Notes under the pieces: model-generated
What the model saw: only the letters and a program-made list of their open reading frames with translations
Database searches by the model: none
What the model was told of the DNA's origin: nothing
Shown: positions 55,166 to 64,000 of the stretch, piece after piece
How the letters are laid out: every line of letters starts with the position of its first letter
Position numbering within the stretch: the stretch's first letter is position 1
NCBI GenBank assembly: GCA_039519185.1
Contig: CM076846.1
Location: 106,736,442 to 106,800,441, forward strand
DNA length: 64,000 nucleotides
Direction: 5' to 3'
From: Astragalus membranaceus
Lineage: Eukaryota > Streptophyta > Magnoliopsida > Fabales > Fabaceae
Position numbers and translations under genes: made by a program

Positions 55166-56875
55166 CTAGTCATGAAAGCTGGTTTGACCGTAGTGTCATT
55201 CCGTAAGTTGTAAAAAAGGTCACCCAAAGAGTTAGAAGCTGTGAAATCTTCCGGTAGAAGAAAAGTTAGTGTCCTAGATTTGTTTAGGACTAGTGAGCAC
55301 CGTAAACCACAGATTCTTGTCCGACCAATCTCTCAGTTATTGAGATGATGTTTGGTAGTCAACACTATTGTGTAGCATAAATTGACTCTAACTTATGTTT
55401 CAACCAAGTAATATCCTTATGGATAGTCATGGTTCTAGGATAGGTTTCCTTTCCTTAGAAACTCCTTTTCCAAAGTTAGGAAACCAAACTAGTAATCTCC
55501 CATAGTGCTTGCCATTTTGACAAGTAGTGCCACCCAGTGTTTGTTAGACTAGCTATCTGGTCAAAATTCTGAGTTGGGTTCCTATCAAGAAGGGACTAGT
55601 AGTTCATGCAAGGGAAGTAACCGTATCTCGACTCTCCGATTAGGAGCATGTCAGTGTTTATCTGTGGGAAATTTTCGCTAGTCTTCCAACTTGTTTTATC
55701 CGTAACTTTTGATCCGGAACTCCGATTTAGATATTCCAGGATGCGTTAGAAAGCTAACGAAATTGTATACACATACCAATGGAGTTTGGACTATGTTTTA
55801 TCCTAGTTCCAAAAATTATTCCTACTCTACCCAAGGCTTAGGCTCTAAGTGCTAGTAGAATGGAAACCCTAGTTGGGCATAAGAAGCATGTAGCGAATCC
55901 CCAACGAGTAACGCTAAGAAGGTAAAACCCAGGTTACGAAAGATTCATTTTGGCTTCTTAAGGAAGGCTATTTCTCGGGAATGGCCATTAACAATTATAT
56001 CTTCCCTTAAGTAAATTTTTAGATGCAGTAAAAGTCCTAAATGATTAGGCGCATAGTTGAATGTTGACAAGGGGAGAGTTTGGGTTATCTAAGTACCAAA
56101 TGTGGTTGATAGTCCATGAGTAGGTCAAGTTTTGGGTTTGATTGATTACGACAGTTGTAATGATTTCGTCTGTATTATGTATGGAATTCGGAAACATGAA
56201 GGACCTAAGGAATGTTCAAAGTAGTTAGAATTCCTTTTTCGAATCAACACAGGATGCACTATTCATGCGTCCGTTTGATTCCATAAAGGAATTCTTCTAT
56301 TTTATCGTCTCTTTGATGCTACACCTATCCTAATACCATACGTAATCCAAATGTAAATGATTGCACCTAGATTAGTCAACAATCCATCATGATAAGATTA
56401 AGTCTATCGGCTTTTAGTGAACCCTACTTTTTAGGGAAGTCGTTTTGTCTCACCAGTGAGATCCTTATCGTATAGAGATTCTCGTACCCTAGTGTATGGG
56501 TAGTTGAAGCCCAAATAGGGCTAGTAGTCCGAAAGGATGAGTGATATACTTTCAGACGAGTCCTATCAAGGAGGATAGCCAGTCTTGTAGAATTTATCTG
56601 GCTAGAAGTTTTTCCCCAAAGGTCCTTGCACTAGTGCTATGATTGCGGATTTTATAGTCATTGAGTTTAAAGCTCAATTCATGAGTTATGGAGATTCACT
56701 CCCACTAGTAAATTTGGGTTAGTTGGTAGAGTGACTTTGATAGGTCATGGTAAAAAGTATTTTTTAAAATCCTATCATTATGTGGGTCATTGAGACAATA
56801 TAGTCGACTTTGATAGGTAAAGGAAAAGTATTTTATCAAATTCTATCAATATATGAGTCATTGAGACATTATAGT
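55166..56875 (+). other. Interior of the LTR element, no coding frame (LARD-like)
   Basis: 1.7 kb without a significant open frame or retroelement protein trace. A 70-bp imperfect tandem repeat (GACTTTGATAGGT...TGAGACA) lies at about 56732-56874. It ends at the insertion of the Tat/Ogre-like element. Confidence 0.5.
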
Positions 56876-57329
56876 TGTAGCGACCGAAAAATCCGGGTGA
56901 GAATTCCTCGAAGGTTCAAAAATGAAGCCGCCACCAAAGTTTAATTTACGGGCAAATATTGGCAAATCCCTTTTGGAATGGATAAGGGTCCTTGAGACCA
57001 GATTAGGGTTCGGGAGTCGGTTATGCGTGGGGAAGGTGTTAGCACCCCACGACATCCTTCCTAAGGAAGGTTACCTGCTAATTAGTTGTAGAAGCGAAAG
57101 TTAATTTTGAAAACATTTATTTTTACTCTTTTTATTGTGAATTAAAAAGAAAGAAGAAAATTGATATTTTATTTGAATTTAAGAAGGGATTATTTAGGAA
57201 AAAAAAGTTTTTTATTAGTGCAATTGACAGAGGTCGGCCGCCCTCTGCTCCTACGTATCTCCTGGTAGAGAATCAAATCACACGTAGTTCTTGGGTAGAA
57301 AAAGTTTGTTTGTTGGTGTATTTTATATA

Positions 57330-57722
57330 GGGATTTTAGGAATCCTGAGTGATCAGTTCATTTGTCCTGAAATGATGACTAACCCGACTGTGCAGTCGGC
57401 TTAGTCCTCTACTTTGTGAAAATGGAGTTTTTGAAGTTTGGAAGATAGTTTGATGTGTGGTGGTTTGATTTTATTTGAATAGGGGTTTTAGGACTCTTGA
57501 TCCGTACGGTTCATTCGTCCTAAAACGCTGACTAACCCGGCCGTACGGCCGACTTAATCCCCTATTTTGAAAATTTGATTTTTGGAAAGAAATGTGTTTG
57601 TGTTTATTTTAATTTAGAAATTGTTTGTTTTAAATAGGGATTTTAGGACATGATCCGTAACGCTTCATTAGTGACCTAAAAAGGAGACTAACCCGACTGT
57701 ACAGTCGACTTAGTCACCTATT
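57330..57722. repeat. Three diverged repeats, each with a palindrome
   Basis: Three blocks share TAGGG(A/G)TTTTAGGA, then GACTAACCCG and CTTA(G/A)TC. Their palindromes are CGACTGTGCAGTCG (57385-57398), CGGCCGTACGGCCG (57538-57551) and CGACTGTACAGTCG (57694-57707). Confidence 0.85.
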
Positions 57723-58075
57723 TGTACTTTTGAAGAGAATTTATTTGTTGTTTTAGAAAAATGTAAGTTTGTGAAATAAATTGTTTCATAGTAGAAAAAT
57801 TTGAAAAGAATGAAAACGGGGTGTATTTGTAAAAAAGGGGGTGTAGATAACAGGGGGTTGTATTTAAAAAAAGGGGTGGTGTAAATAACGAGCCCTGTTC
57901 GTTTCTGTGAACTGGGCTGGGTTTTAAAAGATGGGCTTGCAGGCTGTAATAATGAAACACAGGGGGTGTGAGAAGGAAGCCCAATTTCGCTTTGGAGGCC
58001 TTGGGGTGATGCACAGAAGGTGTGTATTATTAAACTGAGGGGTGGTAATTAGTAAACTGAGTTTTTTTATCTCTA

Positions 58076-58078
58076 AAA

Positions 58079-58109
<31 letters not shown>

Positions 58110-58110
58110 A
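58076..58110. repeat. (ATAA)n microsatellite
   Basis: About eight uninterrupted AAAT/ATAA units. Confidence 0.93.
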
Positions 58111-58521
58111 AGGCAGTATATAAGGTGAAACCGAAAATTCCGCAACCCTAATTCACTCCCTCCATCTCCAGTGCCGCAGCTGGTCTTCTTTTGGAGAGAG
58201 TGGGTGATTTCGAGGAGAGAGAGAGAAAACGAGAAAGAGAGAAAGAAGAAAAAGGGAAGAGAAGAGGAGGGGAGAGGGAAAAGAGAGGGGACCGTGGAGA
58301 GAACGAGGTGGAGAGGAGAGGGTGGTTGTGACGATAGAATAATACTGACCGGCCGTCCCGTGGCCGGCGACGGTGGAGCTGTGACGCTGCTGTATTCGTG
58401 GTGACGACCAACCGCGTGGGGGGCGACAACGGCGTAGTTGGGGAGGATGAAAGGGAACGCTGGCCAAGCTATGGTGTTTTGCGACGGCAGATTTGGGTGA
58501 CGACGGCGCGCTTTGGGGAAA

Positions 58522-58842
58522 CGACCACCGTCTACGGTGGTCGAAGTTAAAAGGGTGAGTTCCGATTCCAATGTTTTTTTCTTTTTTTTTTGCTCTGATT
58601 CCTCTTCTTTACGTTTGTTTCTTGTTTCTTTGAGTGGTTCACGGTGGGAGGACGACAGTGGCATTTTTCGCTTTCGAAGGCCATGAAGGGACGCGGTGGT
58701 GGGAAGGGCTCACAGTGACGCGAAAGGGATAACGGCGGAGATGACCACCGTACGGTGGTCATTTGCTTCTGGTTCGGCTTCTAAGGCTAGTTAGAGGGGG
58801 GGGGGGGGGAACGACGGCGGCGACGACCACTGTACAGTGGCC
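58522..58842. repeat. Three CCACCGT-type palindromes
   Basis: Palindromes at 58522-58543 (CGACCACCGT then ACGGTGGTCG), 58742-58761 (TGACCACCGTACGGTGGTCA) and 58824-58842 (GACCACTGTACAGTGG). A run of 14 G lies at 58796-58809. Confidence 0.9.
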
Positions 58843-59888
58843 GAAGCTTCAGGTTTGTTACTGTTCCATTTTTTTTATTCCTTCTTTTGACTTTATTTTT
58901 TTATTTAGAAGTCTAATGATTTTTCTAAAAAAAAACCTAATCTATTTACAGTCCTAATTTAAACACTAAGTCTATTACATTAATCTGTGATTTTTCTAAT
59001 CAACTAAATGGTTTTCTTAAGGGGACTTACAGCACTAGTATTTACATTTTGAAGGCTCTAAATCATTCTAACTAATAATAAAAAACGTGTATAGAAACAG
59101 AACCTAACCTGCCCTCCAGCTTCTGAAATGGCTCCGTTATGTTTACTGTGACAATTGCTTCTTGCTTGCTGCCTTCTGACTGCCCCTGATGAACCCTAAT
59201 TTTTTTCAGAATTTTGAAACAGTGTGTTTGGTTAACTAGGGTTTCAGTGTGAAACCTAATCACTTGGTCTCAATCTCGGTGAATTTTTTGTCTAATTTTC
59301 TGTGTCTATTTCTGCTGAATTTTGGGTGCGTGAATTGTTGATTTTATAGGCATTTTTAAGGTTTAGGAAATTGAATTCTTTGATTTTGATGCGATTTTGT
59401 TTCCTGTTTCAGGTTATTGGACTCTTGGGCAACATGAATCAGCCCATGGATCTGCTGCTGTTGTTGTTTTTGTTTTCTTTTTATCATTTTTTGTATTTTC
59501 GTTTTTCTAATTTTTTGTATTTTTTTAGATTTTTTGGATTATTGTAAATATTTGTAAATTAATTTTTTGTAATTCTATTTTTTATGGCTTTTGATAAAAA
59601 TGAATGAAGCGGGGCCAAAAAGACTAAACGGGCCCAATAATCAACAAACACTAAATTAGGTCCAAATGCTAAGATAGGCCCAATTACGCGAGTATAGGTC
59701 CAATTAGACAAAAAAAAGCATCTCGGCCCAATTGAAAAAGCTACTAAGCGCTGGCCCAAATTAAAACGAGACGACATCGAATGAGCCCGAAAACGTTTCT
59801 TGTAGTAATGTCGCATGGGACCTATGACACGCGGACTAAATAAAAAGACCATAATAGGAAAGAGAGTGGACAAAATTGGGGTATAACA

Positions 59889-59902
59889 GCTGCCGCTCTT
59901 TA
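59889..59902 (-). promoter_or_regulatory. Polypurine tract before the Tat/Ogre-like 3' LTR
   Basis: Minus strand AAAGAGCGGCAGC immediately before TGTTATACCCC. Confidence 0.7.
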
Positions 59903-62241
59903 TTTATATTTTACTAGAAAAGGTGAATGTTTTTCAGATTTTCGTAGTAGAAATAAAAATAAAGATAGAATAGACGCTAATTTTGTCCGCTTAGGGGGAA
60001 GATGAGTTAGGGGAATGAGGGACGATTAACACTTGGTGTGTTAACCGAGAACAATAAAGAAATGATCACTGGGGATCTAGAGGAGCAATGGTGCTCTGGA
60101 AGAGCATTTGAGCTCTAAGGGAGTACTGGGGCTCCAAGGAGTTGCCTAAACCCTGAAGGACCACTTGGGGTCCGAAGGTGCACTGGGGCTTTGAAGGACC
60201 ACTGGGGGTTCAAAAGAGCACAAACTAGCAATGGTACTAGTAAAATGGTATGCTCGGGGGTGGCCTTTTTCGAGCGGCCGGAGGGGCAAGATCAGGTCGT
60301 TGACCTAATTTGCTCACCTCGAAGGACGTCCACCATGTCTTAGGCTGACACAGCTAGTCTGAAGGACCTAGGGTCAGATGATCCGTCGCGCTCAGTGGCG
60401 ACATAGTGATCTTGAAAGTAGAGTTCGAAGTCGTTGCTTTGACATATTGGTTCGAACTGAACTAAAGAACCTGGGGTCGGGTGATCCGTCGGTTGCTTGA
60501 TAATGCGACGTGCGATCTGGAATGAATAACCATTGAAGGTCTGAAGGAGCGCTTGGGCTCCGAGGGACCGCTGGGGGTCCGAGATTCTGAATTGTGATAT
60601 GAGACCAGTGCTTGGAGCACTGACTTCGAGGGAACAAATTATTGGGATTGACACATGGCGTACTTTCCTAGAACATACCTAATGAATGCATTTACCTAAG
60701 AAGGGAAAAGCTATCTATATTTGGCATGTCTAAAAATGCGATGAATGATGCATGCGTGCCCAACTCTAGAATGGTAGGTTTTTGCCAAAGTCATGAAAGG
60801 TATGTTCTCCCCAACTCTAGAAATGTGGGACTGCTCTAATTCATAGTTAATGACGGTGAATGCATAACTTGCCCCTGTCTAGTGGTGACAACAACTAGGG
60901 GTGTAGAGGAAGTTATGAATTGGTAATGCTGTGACTTTGGAATGAGAGGTGGAAGGCAAAGATTTTGTCTCAACCCATGGCGTTTGGTGTTGCCCCACCT
61001 ATGACAAGGACAATGTTGCCCTGACTAGAGTTTGCGAAAAGCTGTATTTAGGATGGTGGGTTGAGAAAATTCCCCGGTATGGTTTTATGAATGTGAATAT
61101 GACAAGGGGATGAGATGGGTGTAGGACGGATGTCCCTGATTTTAGGTGGAGTGAATGGCGACGGGATTGCCCCACTTTTGAATGGTATTTCAAATGGTTG
61201 CTTTTAGTGGGGTTGTGAAAGGTGACTGAGTTAGGGTTGTGGGTTTTTGGAATTGGTCGTATGGCTATATGGATTGGATGTGGTATATGAATGGGATGGA
61301 CGCTGGAAAATTTCTCAAGTTCGAGAAGCATGAAAGGTGAAGGGACTGCCCCACTTTGGGATCTAGGTGATGGTCCTAGTATAAACTTTTGATTCTTTTA
61401 AGATGACTCCCATAGACTATGATAGTCCTGATTTTTGGATATGATGAAAATTTCACTTGGTGATCACTAAATTTTGTCTTGATATCAGTGCAACTTGAAT
61501 AATCTTGGAGCGCAAGCCTTTTTTTTCTTTTTTTTTGGTCTCTTTTTTTTTGGGCTCTCTTTTTTGCTGGTCCTTCAACTCGCCGGACTTCCGGCATGGG
61601 GTTACAAGGCTATCAAGTGCATTCGTACTGCTAGGTCAATTGCGCAAGACTGGGACTTATCGTTTGAGATGATCACGCATTTATTGCTCTATTCCTGCAG
61701 TTCCTTTCTTCCTTATAGGTATTTTAATGAAAGACTATATCTCTTCTGTGATTCTCGAAAATTTCGTAATGATTGTAATGCTTTTGATTATGCCACATGT
61801 TTCACAATCCAGTATCAATTATCACAAAACATCATTTCAAAAATAGACGGAAGTAAAAAGAAAGGAAAGTGTTTGATATTGACATTGGAGGCCAAATGTG
61901 CAGAAGGCACACCGACTTAAGATTACGTCAGGAATTTCATTGAAAGAATAGGAAAGCTGAAATACTAAGCAGACTTCTTGGGAGTTGGTGTTCTTGAAGT
62001 AACGGTGCCGGCCACCCATGTTCACGACCTTGATCACTCATCATCCGACTTTTGGAAGGGTTGATTGCTTCAATGTTTGTTTAGCCCAACTTCCTGACCC
62101 TAATTTTTGCCTGGATTGTCCCTTTTGGATTTTCAATCCACCGGGTCGCTCTAACTTTTGCCTAGGCCGCCCTTCCGGGTTTTTAACCTAGCGAGCTTAT
62201 TTTTGCTTGGCTCATCTTTCTCATTTTTCTATACTCCTTTT
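59903..62241 (-). other. 3' non-coding interior of the Tat/Ogre-like element
   Basis: Long stretch between pol end and 3' LTR, typical of Tat/Ogre elements. It contains degenerate repeats on GAAGGACCACTTGGGGTCC (60060-60240, 60535-60590) and a homopolymer-rich zone (61520-61565). The open frames seen here have no recognisable protein. Confidence 0.6.
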
Positions 62242-62490
62242 TTAGGCAGCGTTCACCGGGAGTGGGAGGTCTTCCCCATCCATTTTTGTGACAATTAAGG
62301 CTCTTCCAGAGAATGATTTCTTTACTATGTAAGGTCCTTTATAGTTCGAGGTCCATCTCCCGTGGGAATCCTTTTGGGTATGACTTTCTTGGGCACCAAG
62401 TCTCCTTAAAATTGCTGAAGACGGATCTGCTTCCGTTAAGCTTTCTTTGTTCTTTTCTGGTATGACATAAGACATCCATTCTTTTGTTTG
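62242..62490 (-). pseudogene. Integrase C-terminus of the Tat/Ogre-like element
   Basis: Minus-strand text RRLGAQESHTQKDSHGRW, NYKGPYIVKKSFSGRAL and TKMDGEDLPLPVNA matches the conserved end of Tat-lineage pol (GKWTPNYEGPYVVKKAFSGG type). It is cut on its upstream side by the inverted LTR at 62496, so the rest of pol would continue beyond that insertion, outside the window. Confidence 0.8.
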
Positions 62491-62495
62491 GTGAG

Positions 62496-64000
62496 TGTTA
62501 TACCCCAATTTTGTCCGATCGCTTTTTTCGCAACTATTTTAATTTAGTCCGCGTGTCATAGACATTATTACGAGAAAAGTTTTTGGTCTCTCATTTTAAT
62601 TTGGGCCAACGCTTAGTAGTTTTTTCAATCGAGCCGAGAAGCCTTTTTGTCTAATCGAACCTATGCTCGCGTAATTGGGCCTTATTGTCTAATTGGGCCT
62701 ATGTTTAGTCTTTCGATTGGGCTTGGCTCAATTTAGTCATTTTTCCCTATTTTGATCAAAAACAATAAATCTGTCCAAATAGCAGTTTACCAACAGCCCA
62801 AAATATAATAAAATCAGAATTAATAAAAATTAATTTACAATAGTCCAAAAATCTAAAAATGCCAAATTGTCCAAAAAATCCAAAATTACAAAATAAATTC
62901 TAAAAAAACACAAAAAATACAGAAAAACGAAAACACAAAAAATGGCAACAGCAGCAGATCCATGGGCTAATTCTTGTTGCCCAAGAGTCCAAATACCTGA
63001 AATAGGAAAACAAATCAAATTAGAATCCAAAATTAATTTCCTAAACCTGAAATTTGCCTATAAAAACAAGCTTGAATCAAAGAGAAAATCAGAGACGAAA
63101 ATACACAGATTTAGAAATCACTTAAGAAAAGGATTAGGGCTTCACATCGAAACCCTAACCACCAAAACACTGAATTAGATGTTCTGAAGAGGAGAAGAGG
63201 ATTCAATCAGCAGTCATAGTAGTAGCAGTAGAGCAAAGGGTAGAGATTAACAACAAGGAAGCCAGGTTAGTATCTCAGTTACTAATTTTCCTTTTAAGTG
63301 TCAAGAGGATGTGAATATTTTTGTTGCTTAGAATTCAAAATGCTAGCATACGTCTTTCACCAAGTATCTGATTGATTAGGTTCCAAATTATTAGCGCTTC
63401 TTTTTGTATATCTATCCATGACTAAAAAAGGGAGGACCTGAAACATGTCATAACAAATGGAACTAGCTAAAAAATTCGCGTAGAATCTGATTGTTGAAAT
63501 TAACTTAGGATGTAGGGTTTGTTTGAAAAAACTAGGAACAGATCAAGCAAAAATTAACGAAGGCCAGAAACGAATCAGTCAAAAAAAAGAAACATATAAA
63601 GATACCGAATCGGAAACTTACCCTTTTAGCTCCGACCACCGTAGACGGTGGTCGTTTCCCCCAAATACACCGCCTTCTTCTTCCCCTCTCTACAAACACC
63701 GCGTGCTCCTTTCGCGCCACCGTGTACGGTGGTCGCTGCAACTCCGGTCATCGTCGTCCCTCTCCCCTTTGCGTTCGCGAAGCACCCCGTCTCGTAACCC
63801 TGCCGTCGCGAACCTCACCGTGACCATCAACACCATCGTTGCCCTGAAACCGACCACCGCTAGCACCGTCGTCGCAGCTGTCACGGCGAATACCGCCACG
63901 AGCAACTGTCGCCGTCGCGGCCTGGTTTCCATCTCTACCGTTGACGAACGCCGGCGCGGGCTTCCCCTCAGTCAACGCCTCCCTCTGTCTTCGCTGCCAC
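62496..64000 (+). repeat. Second LTR of the same family, opposite orientation (runs off window)
   Basis: Begins TGTTATACCCCAATTTTGTCC-like at 62496 and follows the inverted order of 56876-59888: the same GCAGATCCATGGGCT block at 62953, and CCACCGT palindromes at 63633-63654 and 63715-63735. The likely target duplication is GTGAG (62491-62495), whose partner lies outside. Confidence 0.85.

Larger units (their letters stand above)
56876..59888 (-). repeat. 3-kb LTR of a Tat/Ogre-like Ty3/gypsy element (3' LTR)
   Basis: On the minus strand it begins TGTTATACCCCAATTTTGTCC-like at 59888 and ends CGGTCGCTACA at 56876. A purine tract (AAAGAGCGGCAGC) directly precedes it, and integrase sequence in the same orientation lies further right, so this is the 3' LTR. 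It contains three palindrome-bearing repeats (57330-57722), an ATAA microsatellite and several CCACCGT palindromes. Confidence 0.85.

Noticed and set aside
57924..58664. 246-codon minus-strand frame
   Set aside because: Low-complexity Ser/Pro/Phe text in the leader-like part of a 3-kb LTR; the opposite strand is equally open.

Overview
This is a nuclear plant window, most likely from a papilionoid legume of the clover/medick/pea group. The organism is inferred from intron structure and from the legume-like LTR, SINE and captured-gene sequences; no database was searched. It is gene-poor and repeat-dense. The only intact host gene I can reconstruct is a seven-exon DEAD-box RNA helicase resembling plastid helicase RH22, on the minus strand (start 39957, stop 30213). 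Nearly everything else is mobile DNA, often nested.

Layout. 1-8119: a CACTA-type transposon (left end outside the window) carrying spliced fragments of at least four host genes on one strand: a DUF547 protein, enolase, a nucleobase-ascorbate transporter (NAT) inserted inside the enolase copy, and a ribosomal-protein-SA-like C-terminus. 8205-9657: a 5'-truncated L1-type LINE. 10140-23130: a second L1-type LINE split by an 8.1-kb Tekay-like Ty3/gypsy element (12544-20680) with a CTCTA target duplication, two 2.3-kb LTRs, almost no gag and four in-frame stops. 23131-27246: intergenic DNA with several MITEs. 27252-30165: a deleted Ty3/gypsy element inserted just after the helicase stop codon.

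30213-39957: the helicase gene. Its 6.6-kb intron 4 holds TRIM copies, a Copia remnant, a hAT MITE and a 3.1-kb LTR element without reverse transcriptase. 40474-43386: a MULE-like element with plant-mobile-domain remnants. 44500-44790: a LINE RNase H remnant. 45041-52607: three tandem copies of a 2.95-kb unit, each with a tRNA-derived SINE; two carry a foldback MITE that is absent from the third, which keeps the empty site. The unit includes the start of a large LTR whose end and primer-binding site lie at 53602-53617. Its non-coding interior (to 56875) carries a solo LTR and is cut by a Tat/Ogre-like element (3-kb LTR 56876-59888, integrase tail near 62242-62490). A second LTR of the same family in the opposite orientation starts at 62496 and runs off the window.

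The most unusual items are the multi-gene CACTA element with a 45-bp duplication flanking the NAT insert, the 2.95-kb triplication whose breakpoints sit at the foot of a hairpin, the SINE/MITE presence-absence record in those copies, the RT-less LTR element with a non-canonical LTR start, and palindromes in the Tat/Ogre LTR whose arms differ between copies while staying self-complementary.
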